From NCBI GenBank assembly GCA_013398955.1, contig VWPU01006266.1, positions 112,501-176,500 of the forward strand: DNA of 64,000 nt, written 5' to 3'. The translations under genes and the position numbers were made by a program. The stretch's first letter is position 1, and every line of letters begins with the position of its first letter. Of the stretch, positions 10,136-21,365 are shown one piece after another. The DNA comes from Callaeas wilsoni. Taxonomy: Eukaryota; Chordata; Aves; Passeriformes; Callaeidae. The notes below the pieces were generated by a model. The model searched no databases, was not told the DNA's origin, and worked only from the letters and a program-made list of their open reading frames with translations.

Positions 10136-12873
10136 TATCAAAAAACAAAGCAGCCTTGTAAAGAATTCATTTAGAGGTTTTAAAATATCACGTTACTTAA
10201 TGTATTATGGGAGATATATAACTGCAAGAGGTTTCCAACTCTATTTCATAAATACTAAATTTTATTTCCAACATTACATTGTGCGTGCCATGAACAGTAG
10301 CAAGTATAATATGCTGTGCTTGGGCAACTGCCAAAATTTGAATGTATTTATTAATTCCATTCTAACTATATTCACTGCTGGACATCTTTGGATGGGACAC
10401 ACAAATTGTTGCTATTCAGACATTTTATGGGCAGATATTTTCCAACAGAACATAAGAAAACTTCCCAATGAGTTAGATGTTCATTTTATAGTTCAACTGA
10501 AATAAAAGGTTTCAACTCAGTGAAAGTCTTACTGTGCTTGAATATTATCTGGAATGGCAGAAAGATGTGCATGAATTTGCAGACAGATAAAATTTAGAGA
10601 TCTCATATATTATACAGCTAACAAGAAATGCAACTCTCCATTCAAGAAGAGGAACTGAATACTCTTGTCTAAGCATCTGAGAATAGGTCAAAGACGATAT
10701 GCAGAAATAGGAGATTTCTGTCTGAGGGACTGAGTTGTTTTGTTTACTCTTTATCAAAGAGTATAAACTGTCCAGAAAATTGCTAGCCTAAAAAGAGAGT
10801 TGCTTGACCAGAAGTGACATGAGATTTCTCTTCACTGTTCCCCCTACCACAACCACTACTACCATTGCTAGTAGTGGCAGTGTTATTTCTTGGACAAAGG
10901 CACTATCACCTTTGATAAGTAAAAAGTTGTCCAGCGTTTCAGCTATGTTTGTGACTTGATCTTTCAACATTCTTACCAAGACAACCATTTTAAGTGCTGC
11001 AGCTTATGTGGTGGGGTTTCACAATAAACCTTTCCTTGACTCTTAGGCCTTGGAAATGTTTTCAGAAGATATGTAAAATTCTTAAACCCTATTTCCTTAG
11101 ATTTTATTCGCTATAAGGGAGGGAGTCAGGCTTCTTCATGGCCAGGTAATTTTTTAAAAAATGAGTGATGATCAAACCATTAGGCATATGGGGAAAATGA
11201 TTTGCAGGAAATGAGATCAGCGTTCCATTTTGATGAGCCACTGAACTGCTAACCAGTTTCCACTTTTATTGTTACCATCACTGTATCTGTTGCTGAGTAA
11301 AGAAAATATATCCCTCTCCCCCCCAGCTTTTTGCCTCTGCATTACACGTACATGTTGTTATCCAGTCCCCTAAGTGCATGTATTGCAGCTTGCTAATGAC
11401 TATTGCTGTAAACAAAACAACAGGCATGCCATCAGAGTGCGTATAGTCCTTCAACAGAGTCTCCTCTGACTTCTCAGAGAAAGCTAGAGGTGATTGCAAG
11501 CACAGCTCAGGAAATAAGCCTAGCAGTGCCTGAAGTTTCGTGAATTCACAAATCATCTTATAGTGAAGCGTTGGAATATAAAGTACAGAGTGAGTTCTAA
11601 ATAAGTGCTTCTAAAGCCTTTGTGTGCTCCGTGAGTTTCAAATAGGTGACATAAATTAATTTAACTCTAAATACTATGAACCCCATGGCTAGCAGTGACA
11701 GTGTTGCTTCTTGAAACAATTTTTTCCCCATGATTTACAGATAGTGAATAATGGATTACATACAATTCCTGTTTATCACTGTATATATTCATGAGCTGAC
11801 TGCATCTATTAGCAAAGTATATAAAGTATGAGAAGTATTACAATTATGTTATGAGAAGATTTCAAAAATATTAATGGGAATATATCTTTTTCTCTTTCAC
11901 AGTTTTCAAAGGAAATGTGAAAGTAGTTAGGATTAACATAGGCATTTTATGAAGACTATGTAGCAAAAAGGTAAATGGGGAACTAACATGCATTGAGGTT
12001 TTTCATTACTGAACTTGATAATGTGATTAAGCAGTCTGCATTGAATGAAACTTTGTCTATTCATTTATTCTAGAATACAGCCTCAAATTTCATAGCAATA
12101 AATTAAGATGTTCAGTAAAACAAATAGTGACTGGGAGAGATCATTTTTTGGAACCTGAAATGGTAATTTCATTCTATTTACTGTTTTATCTACCCATTTT
12201 CATGTATTTATACTGCCTAGATCGTGTCAAAAGGCAGATAGAGCAAATGGTAGCAAAAATGGTGTTTCCAGGCCAGATGAAAGGAGTATATTACAATAAA
12301 TCATATAAAAGTTGAGAAATGAGAGAAATCAGAGAAATCACGTAAACCTAGGGAGGTCTTTGTTACGTCTATGTCGATATGTTTCATCCTTCTGCTTATG
12401 GTTTGATCTTCATAAGGCATTTGGGTATAGTTACATCCAAGTTGTACAATATCTCTGTTTAGTTGTGTTTGGTAAAGAAATGTTTTTAAACCCAGAGCCA
12501 ACAATCATCTGTGTTAATGAAATAACAAGGGTGGAAAGTAATATATATGCTTATTCTTTTTGCTCTTGGTGGAAAAAAAACCCAGGAAAGGAATTTTATA
12601 GCTAAAATGTATTAGATAAAGCATTTTAGCTTTAAATTTAGTGGGACTAAACTGAAACAGGTTGACCATGTGGGAGAAGATTATAAACCTTACCTTTCTA
12701 TGGAAATTTTGCTTCCTAGAGCTCCATAGTCAAAAACAATTTTTCAAGACAAAGGAAATAAAATATTTTTCAGCGGTTTTTTCCCCCAAAAGTCCTGCTT
12801 GCATTCTCAAATCTCAGCAGGTCCTCCATCATTTTTGTTCCTGTCCCTCAGTTTGATTAATGTTCCCAAATCT
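10136..12873. other. Unique noncoding DNA
   Basis: No gene or repeat recognised. A frame of 101 codons at 10200-10505 (plus strand) is rich in aromatic residues and shows no family motif; I treat it as chance. A run of seven C lies at 11318-11324. Confidence 0.5.
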
Positions 12874-12952
12874 CTTTTTTTTTTTCTTTTGTTTTGTTTT
12901 AGGTGGTTTGGGGTTTTTTTTTCTTTTTTTTTGTTTGTTTGGTCTTTTTTTA
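12874..12952. repeat. T-rich low-complexity tract
   Basis: Runs of T interrupted by G and C (TTTTG and TTTGG type) occupy about 80 bp, with the plus strand pyrimidine/T-rich. No attached element body is recognisable, so it may be an old poly(A) tail in reverse or simple expansion. Confidence 0.75.
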
Positions 12953-13479
12953 AAATTCTGACTGCTGTACTCCCTCTCTGATTCAAGTTCACTGAATTCA
13001 TCTTTATTATGTTACTCATCTTTTTACCTTCATCCTATTTCTATTCTGTCCAACCCGATTCTCCTCTGCGACACAATGCTGAAGTCTGTAAAATGTAGTA
13101 ATTTGCAGCTTACTTCTCCAGGAAAGCTGTCTCTTTCACAGATGACACAAAATGAACAGTAATTCATGACTGAAGACCAGAACTCATCATTTGAAAAGAA
13201 AATTCTACCTAATAATATTTTGTTGCATATGAACTTTTAGATGTTAAATCTTTCATTATCTATAGGAGTCTTAGATATGAAATGAAGGGATTGAAATGGA
13301 GGGATTTTTCAATGGACTGAGTTCTGGCTCGATTCACTGTTTTTGAACTGGCTCAAGCAATTCTAATTATAAGCTACAATCTAGAGCTGTTACTATTCGC
13401 CAGATATTTCAACCTTCATGAGCAAGACCCTTTAGGCTCATTTAGAAAAGCTTACAAACAAGGAAATTCAGTGCTGTTC
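12953..13479. other. Unique noncoding DNA
   Basis: Nothing recognised. Confidence 0.5.
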
Positions 13480-13940
13480 ACCCGCTGGGCTTGGGACAAA
13501 AAGCAAGTATGAAAGCTGCCAATATTTCTATATTTGCTTGTTTCATCTGAGTGGGACCAGTGCAATGACACAGAAAAAGACTCTCTGAGCCCAGAGCGAA
13601 AATAACACACTTGAAGTGCTTAATGGGTTTCTTCTATGAGATTTCTCCAGCAGCTTTAATAGAGCTGGGTGAACTGCTTGTATGAAAAAAACTTTAGCTG
13701 ATGAATTTCAGTCTTTGTTTTTTTGTTTTCCCAGTGTCTGGGTTGTTCACCGATGGATTTGATTTTCTTTCTGGTTTATAATTATTCACAAGCCCACTTG
13801 TATCGTGCATGGCCTGTATATTTCAGATTAGTTGCTTCCACCGCAAGGCCACCTGCTCTCAGTGCCTTGTGGTGTCTGAGTAAAGCGACACAGTGCCCAG
13901 GCCAGAGCTGGGGAAAGGAGGACACAGAACTGTCTTATAA
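13480..13940. other. Possible conserved noncoding element
   Basis: A stretch of higher-complexity, less AT-rich sequence, with 'gctttaatagagctgg', 'cttaatgggtttc' and an E-box-like CACCTG within 'ggccacctgctctcag'. A 76-codon frame (13723-13953) ends here but has no recognisable domain. Texture alone suggests constraint; this is weak inference. Confidence 0.2.
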
Positions 13941-14263
13941 GAGGAAGCTTTAAAGACTTTGAACACTTAGTCCTTTTTGGAGATAGGTCAGCAACATAGG
14001 AAACATTTTACATTACATATTTTAGAAAACATGATTAATACCTTGGAAAGCATTGTAACATCTTAGTAAGATATCACGTTTAAATGAATGCTCCTTCATA
14101 ATCAGTGCAAACCTATACACACAATTGATCTAACATCAGAGCTTTGACTCACTTGCTTTGTCTTTGTGCAAAGTCTATGAGAACAGTATTCTCCTGGCCC
14201 CAGAAACAAAGGGTAAAGGTATATTATCACAAATACATTGCATCATAATTATGTGCATCTCGC
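13941..14263. other. Unique noncoding DNA
   Basis: Nothing recognised. Confidence 0.5.
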
Positions 14264-14315
14264 TGTAATCCAGAGCCTAATGAAGGCAATGAAATCATTA
14301 GGATCAGGTGCTTTG
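14264..14315. repeat. Relic of the palindromic-core sauropsid repeat
   Basis: 'gtaatccagagcctaatgaa', 'ggcaatgaaa', then 'tcattaggatcaggtgc' correspond to the two complementary halves (consensus-like 'gatccagagcccattgaagtcaatgg' and its reverse) with the middle shortened. Confidence 0.42.
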
Positions 14316-17300
14316 TGTTGATATTTTAGATCTAAACTTGAGGAACTATTAGTTAAAGTAGCTTTCGCGGAATTACAGAGTGGTTGAGATTCAAAGGGAT
14401 TGAGAACCAACTTTCATGGAAAAAACTAACAATTTTCTTCGAGAACAGAAAACATGAAGTGAATCTTAGTTCTAGGTGCTCCTCAAGGGAAAAAAATAAA
14501 AAAGGTGAGTTGACATGTAATATTCAGAGGTTAAACTGTTCTTCTTTGCATGAATACCAACTTCTTCACACCCAAATGTATATTAGGTAGAAACTGTGGG
14601 AGGTTCTTTTATCCTGACAGCCTTATAACTGAGATATATTTTCACCTGTCATGTAAATCAATAAAATATACAGTACTTAATACTTAAATGTTTCACTATT
14701 AGAATAATTTTCTGATCCCTCTGGATTAACACATTGTAAAATAGAACACTCAATTTTGTATGAATAAATTAAGTGTTTTCCAACTTGCAGTAATGAGCTA
14801 GTTGGTACACATAACTTTATAACTGGTTAAATGACACAGCAATGCAGATGTCCAGTTTGGAGGTTCGCCCTCCTTAGAGGTAAAGCTTCTCTTTACCGCG
14901 CTGAGTAAGGGCAGCAAATCTGATTAGACTTTCTGCATTCTTTTTTCACCTCTTATCATTCATAAATTTTACATCAGCCTTTATTTTTCTTTTTACTATG
15001 AATTCTTATGTTTACATACATTTCACAGAAAAGATAACCACATTAATTATTTTGCTTCCTGAAAAGTAACACAGAAATGCTTCCTCTTTATTGGTGATAG
15101 AGACAGGTATTAAACCTATGTTTTGCAGTGTAGGAAGAGAAAAGGTTGTAAAACCTCGTGGCAAAGATTTGGCACGCTATTTGTAAACAATTTAGGAAAA
15201 TTCTGCTTGAAACTAATCCGAAGCATATAGATTAGGCGACTGTTGGGGCATGAGTAGGGAACATTTAATTAAGTACCCTGAATTTAATTATGTCCTGGTA
15301 GATGAAGAATTCTCTTTCTGCTCACCTCTTAAGCAACCTGAGTTGCCCATGACAACCTAATAGAGCATCCCAGTGGAAGCAGCCGGAGTTAGGGTTGACC
15401 TCTGCTACTACCAGACTAGAAGAGATATGAAAATAAGACATACACGAATAAGATGTAAACAGCTTGTGTTAAGAAATTCCAATTTATCTATCTTTATCTA
15501 AATAAATTAGGATCAATTAGAACTTGATTGGCCAGTCTAGCCATGCAGTTAATTATGATGTAAATGTAGCAGAAATTAGGGAACAGTTATAAAAATACTG
15601 GATGCAACCTTTCTGTATCACATCTGTCCACTTTTTTGTGCATTGGCTAATTAATCCCAGCTCCTGTAACACAGTGATTAAGATTGGCTTTAGAATTTGT
15701 TAGCTGAATGTTAGAAAATGTAGTTGTAAAAGAAAAGTTAAAATCATTGTTATGCAGTGAAGTATTACTGTGAATAATCTTTTTGAGGAAATTTCTTGCT
15801 ACCTGTGTGGGAAATTGGATTGAGGAATTCATAGATGTGGTAAATTGATGTAGAGTAAAAAGATTTTAATTTTTGATTTCATTTCACTTTTGGATTTTAA
15901 TACTTTAGTAGAGGATTTCCTGTCTTCCTCATTTCTTCCCCTTTTGGGTTAAGGATGTCCTCCAATGTATTTCCTGTAAATGATGATTTTTCATTAATGT
16001 GAATTCTGTTAATTTTAAATCTTGGCTGTAAAAAAATTCTTGGCCAGTGACAGTGACTCTGAATCATCTCTTTTGATTCAGTAGCTAACATGCACCACAG
16101 ACATTTTTGATTTATCCATTTGTAGCCATTTCTCCATTTGTTGTATTGACATACCACTTGCTCTTACACTGGACAAGATCTAGTCAAAAGCAGACTGGTT
16201 TTTTTGTTTTGAGCACACTTTGTGAAAAGAGAATATTGGCTAACAATTACATAGTTTTGATCTGAGTTATATATGTAAGCAATTTTTTTGTAGCTTCTTT
16301 CAACTCTCCTATACTGGCTGCCCAATGTCAAAACAGGAGGTTCACTTTTCATTTGCAGTAATCACCCCTGACATGATGTTGGCAACATTATCCTCCAACT
16401 TCTTTCTCTTGTCTTCTAAAAGATGTTTTCCCAATGGGGGAGGAAAAAAAGCATTCTGTCTTTAAACAAGGAATTAAAAAGCAAAGATAGGAGATACTTG
16501 GAATTCAGTGCCCTGACTCTTGCAGAGCCATTAAAAGTCAAGTTTTATTTTAACAGTGCACAAAGGACTGTTTAAAAGGGTTATGTATACTTAGCCTTTT
16601 ATTTCCTTCAACATGGTGTTAGTAATATTAAAACAGGGTTTTCTAATAGTGCTATAAACAGAAAAAACGGAGACACCAAGAATCAGTGTTCAAAAGGATA
16701 CGATACATGGTCCTTGTGATGATGTTGTCTGAAGCAATCCAATGATAGTAGGAAGTGGAGTGAATAAACTGAATGGAGCTAATTTTTTTTTTTGTTTTTA
16801 CGCAGTGAATAGAGATTTGGGGCAGACCATCCATAAGTACACCTTTTTGTTTCAAGTAAACTCGGGAATAAGAATACATTTCAGTACAAACAAAGGACAA
16901 GTCATCTAGGTACAACTGTCTTTTTACATTTCATTTCAACTGAATGAAAACTAATGTATAATATAGGAATTGCTTTCATCATAGATCAAATGATTACAGT
17001 CCAACTTAGAAATCATGTCTTAATGATTCCCTAGCACTGCTCAGTCTAATAAACCTGCACCTTTCAAAAAAAGATGCAGTTCTGAAGTCAGAATAATAAT
17101 GAAGGTGGTTTGCAATGGCTTCATCCTCTGTTTTCTGCTTCTGTCATGGGTAAGTATGTTATGTTTCCCTCAGGCAAGGCTTTACCTGGAGAAGTATTTA
17201 CACAACATCTGTCAACTTTGGTTAAAATTTGGTCAAACTAAGTTAAAAATCATATATGGTTAAGAAAAACAGACATTGATAAAGAGGATAATAGGATCAC

Positions 17301-19319
17301 CTTTTTTTCTTAAGGAAACAAGATTAAAGCTCTAAAATTGCAAACTGTTTTCATTTATGAGATAGAGGAACAGAAGAGACATGAGATTGTAGTAGATACT
17401 TCTGGTTACGCAGAGCTGAGGGAAGTTTTGTTTTTTGTTTTTAGTATTGTTATAACTTAGACCTAATTCTTCTAATTTCTCTCTAAGCAAACCATTCCTG
17501 CTAAACCCAGTTTTTCGTGTGGCAAGATCATAGGATTTGTCTCCAGATCCTAATGTCGACATTATATTTCTATTTGACAGAAGGAATTTAGGTTTCCTAA
17601 TTCCCTTGTCGTGCTTTTGGGAAGTTTCTGTAAACAGTAGAACTAATGTGACTATGAAAACTCTTTTCCACTTTGTGCCTTTCTACTGAAGTTGTATATG
17701 TTTATGAAATGTGTTGATGATACAGTGAAGAATTATGTCTTTATAAAAAAGGAAATCACTCAGCAATGTTAAAAAAGTATTACTTTACAGAACTCTGTTT
17801 ATAGAAGAGAAATGATGGTGTTTTAGCATTTATAGTTAATTAAATATGCAACATCTCAAACATATATGTATTTCAGTGTTCTGATGAGGATACATGGTTA
17901 TATACAACCCAAATATTTTATTCAGACAAAAGAAAGGGCAAGAAACAACCCAGCTTAAAGAAGCTGACGGTCTTGTTAAGAGTGAAACTACAGTAACAGA
18001 CAGTGTTCTCTTCAAAAGGGAATAAAAAGGAAAAAACCCTTAGATATTAAAGTTGATATGATGCATATCATCCTATGAATAACATATGGATGGTAATTGT
18101 TCATTGTGCTGTTAACCAGTAGAAGATAAATCCATTTCTGGAAAGGATGTCTTTGCAGTGGAAAAGGCATTGTAGGATAGAAAGAGGTTCTGGAATTATA
18201 TTGCCTCTATAGGGGCAAGTTGTGCAGTATCATTCGCAGCCACCACTATTTTTAATGGCTATGACACTCAGTTTGAAAGTTTATAGAAGAAAAAGAAAAA
18301 TTCTTTACCAGGTTTTGGAAAAAAGGCCACAGACTTTGAACAAGGAGCAAGTGCAATGCAAATTGGCACAGCACAATTGGATGGTTTCAAGGCAAGCAAA
18401 AATCTGAATTGCTTGGGATCTTACAGCCTGATTCTTAATTACGTATATGCATCCCTATCAGAAATGGGCAAAGTACCTGCCAGCTACCCCCATCTTCCTC
18501 TGAACCAATCCTATGAGATTCTAGAGACATCTGCGACAGAGCGTGCATTAGGAGACATATGATAGGTAAGAAGTTAGTGGATTGCGGACCCTTTTGGGAA
18601 GAGTGCTTTGTGCCTAAGGGAAGCGAGGTGCAGAGACATTTTGATGAGAGGCAAATGAGGGCAGCATCGTTAGCAGAGGAGAGGGGATGAGGGATGATGC
18701 CATAATCTTCTCAGCACAGCTGGAGAGGTTTCTGTCAGTGACCAGCCCTGTCCTCATAGTTTGTCAAAGTGCAGCCATTACATCTTCTGACCAAACAGCT
18801 CTGCCTGCCTGGTTCCAAAGAACTGGGAAGAATGAAATGGCCACTGGGCACCTCATTTGCATCCACTCTGCTGCCCTTCTCACAGCAATATGCTGGTCAG
18901 ATATTGTTGCCGTCACATGACAGCTATTCTCACTTTCTATTAAATGAGATGCAGATAAGTGTAAGTGTTCCACTCCTAAAAATTTTCCAAGCTTCATGCA
19001 CTTTCATCTGTTTATATTAAAAACCTGATTATAACCACCTTGGTTCTCTGCAGTTCTTTCTGAAGACTGCAGGATAAAGAAGTAAAATAATTAATCAATA
19101 CTGTTGTCTGACAAAAAAATCAGATACCGTATTCCAACATGTTAGGGCAAATTAGCCTAGGTTTTATATTTCATTGCCTAGAATACTCTGTGGATTTTGT
19201 GTATTCCCTTAAATGTTTCGTTACTGAGAAATATTTTTAAATAGCACATAGTAAAAATTAAGTCCATGTAATTTTTTCACTATTGCAGATTTCATTATGA
19301 AACATCTCAAGATTAAATT
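14316..19319. other. Unique noncoding DNA
   Basis: Five kilobases with no recognised gene or dispersed repeat. Frames of 60-87 codons occur on both strands without identifiable motifs. An octamer-type motif ATTTGCAT lies at 18855-18862 in an otherwise unremarkable context. Confidence 0.5.
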
Positions 19320-19640
19320 TATTCCAATAATCATTACAATGATGAAAAAATTCCTTGCTTCAATAATTGATTTATGCTTCATTTAAATGTACGGAGTAGT
19401 TTCAATATAATTTCTTATTAGCTCTAATGACAAATTTTAAAATAGCAGGGCTCTGAAATAAAAATGAAAATTTGCCATACAAGTTATTACATTTAAATGG
19501 ACTTAGTACTTAATATTTAAAAAATCATTTGATGTAAATAGCCATCATGAATCACTGCAAATATGATTAGATGTAATTAAACTTTTTCTTTACCCATATC
19601 TACTTTCTTCATAAGAAATTATTTTATTTCCTCTCTTTTA
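19320..19640. other. AT-rich, homeodomain-motif-dense noncoding DNA
   Basis: Several TAATTA/TTAAAT-type cores ('caataattgat', 'catttaaatg', 'tgtaattaaac', 'ctctaatgac') lie close together with few long homopolymers. AT-rich conserved elements look like this, but so does ordinary AT-rich DNA. Weak call. Confidence 0.12.
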
Positions 19641-19947
19641 ATTTTTTAGGATCTTCAAGAATTTGAACTGAAAACCCATGACATATCAGCATTGCTTATT
19701 CAGATTTGTGTTATTTTGGTCAAGAAATTAGATGTCTTGTCATGGATGTTTGTTTATATTATGTGTATGCTATTTTTTATACATTGTGCTAGTATTATCT
19801 CCCTATTTGGAAGTGGCATGTGTGCTATTGTACGCATTCCACTAGAGAAGAAAGACAAAGAGAACATAAAGATGACATTTAGTAAAAACTTGTGACATTT
19901 TTAAAACCTATTAAAGTATAATGGCAGAAATTAAAAAAAAAAAAAAA
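19641..19947 (+). other. Exon-like segment with polyadenylation signal and A15
   Basis: A pyrimidine-rich stretch ends in 'ttttttag' at 19649. From 19650 the frame stays open for 81 codons to a TGA at 19893-19895, and the TAG of the acceptor-like AG is itself the stop that closes the frame upstream. An ATTAAA hexamer follows at 19910-19915, and a run of 15 A at 19933-19947, 17 bases further on. The conceptual peptide has a hydrophobic stretch around residues 29-53 and a charged end ('LEKKDKENIKMTFSKNL'). I recognise no family. It could be a terminal exon of an unknown transcript, a retroposed 3' end, or coincidence. A genomic A-run fits retroposition, while the acceptor-like site fits an exon; the two readings conflict. 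Confidence 0.15.
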
Positions 19948-20280
19948 TCCCTGACTGGCCTTATTCTGTAATTTGTTGTCCCTTCATATGAGATTTAAAG
20001 GGAAATATTACTCCAACAGGATCTTACAAGTGCAGCCAGAAGGCAGCTCACTCTCTTTTGGGAATCCGGTGTGGCTGCTCTATACTGACAGCAAAACTCC
20101 CATTGTAGTCGCAATTGCTATAATGGACAGGGGGACTGTATGCTTAATTTACACAGTATGTTTATACTGCTAAAAAATAAGCCATGGCATTTGGGAAAGT
20201 CTTTTAGAGGAGTACTTCCAAAAATTACTCACCTGTTTAAGCTTAGACACACAAAAGGCTTATCAGTGATAAAAATCATA
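19948..20280. other. Unique noncoding DNA
   Basis: Nothing firm. 'gcaaaactcccattgtagtc' near 20090 faintly resembles the palindromic relic core but is too short to call. Confidence 0.45.
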
Positions 20281-20610
20281 CGGCAGTAGCCATCCATTGA
20301 CAGGTCTGTTAGCTGCCTCATGGCTCCCGGAGAAAGTCCCCTTTTAATATGCATGTGCTTGTATTAGCAATGCTGTAGCTTTACTTCCAGCTCTTTAAGA
20401 AAATTGTACCTTTAAGTAAATTCCGTGCAAAGCATCTAAAAGTAATGCAAATAGCAGGAGAATAATTGGGAGTGATACACCTGAAATGATTGAACTAACC
20501 ATAAACAGGCTCCAGAGATTTTTGAGGAAGAAAACCGCTGGCATTTGAATACATAAGCTGTTGAGAATTTAATTGCTTTTGGAAAGTAAAACTGTGTAAT
20601 TCTAAGCAGA
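20281..20610. other. Possible conserved noncoding element with a POU octamer
   Basis: A complex, repeat-free stretch containing a perfect octamer ATGCAAAT (20445-20452), an 'aatatgcatgtg' site, and several AT homeodomain-like cores ('gaataattggg', 'tttaattgc'). POU/homeodomain site density is a feature of developmental enhancers. No conservation evidence is available here. Confidence 0.25.
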
Positions 20611-20754
20611 AATTATTTCATTAAACATTTTTTGCCTAAAACAAACCAATAACAATAAGATGAAAAGTTAAAGGGGAAGTTATACTGGAGTTCCACTGGT
20701 TTCTGAAACCTGTTCTACTCAATATAGATTATTTGGGAAAGGAGATGAATGCTA

Positions 20755-21365
20755 TGATGGCAATTTTCCTGATGATCCTGGGCTATAAGAAGTTAATATT
20801 AGTTCTGTCTGAAGAGCTGCAAAAAAATTCCTATGACTGAGTGACTGGGTAATAAAATGGCAAATGAAATCTAACATTAATAAATGCAAAATGACGTCCT
20901 GGGGAAAAAACAATCCTAACTTCACAAATAGGATTGATTGTCCCAATCTGACCATTGCCACTATAAAGCAAGATCTCAAGGTTAAATAGTTATAAACCAA
21001 TGATTGCAGTCATCTCTGTGCTCAGGAGTCAAACTTAGTATTAGGAATTATTGGGAAGAAAATGCATAACAAATCATTTTTTCCATCTGTATCCTGCAGG
21101 CAGCTGTCATCCCTTTCACCTCATAGCAGTGTGTAAAGCATGACTGAAAAAGAGTAAAGGAAGATTTGGAAAAATGACCAACAATGTGGAACAGCTTCCC
21201 ACTGCAGGACATCTTTGTATGCTGGGACTCTTCAATTTGGAAGAAAGTAAATCTATAGACAACATAAGTGTGTTATAGACTGAACAAAAGTATGATATAA
21301 TGCAGCATGGAAGGGAAGAACAGGAGTGACTGGGCTGTCTCACTCCTAGTAGGACCCAGAGGGGT
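20755..21365 (+). mobile_element. Old CR1 LINE ORF2 fragment
   Basis: A diverged CR1 copy covering the 3' part of the reverse-transcriptase ORF. Around 20846-20915 the plus strand still reads as 'WQMKSNINKCKMTSWGKNN', the CR1-family segment just after the palm domain (compare WQMKFN..KCKVM.IGKNN). Further blocks follow in order: a 'ttaggaattattgggaagaa' block near 21040, and 'ctgggactcttcaatttgga' near 21223 (consensus-like 'gactcttcagcttggaaaa'). Stops and indels are frequent, so it is dead. Divergence is clearly greater than in the other CR1 pieces here, suggesting an older subfamily. Confidence 0.75.

Noticed and set aside
10200..10505. 101-codon plus-strand frame rich in aromatic residues
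   Set aside because: No recognised family; residues reflect AT-rich codons.
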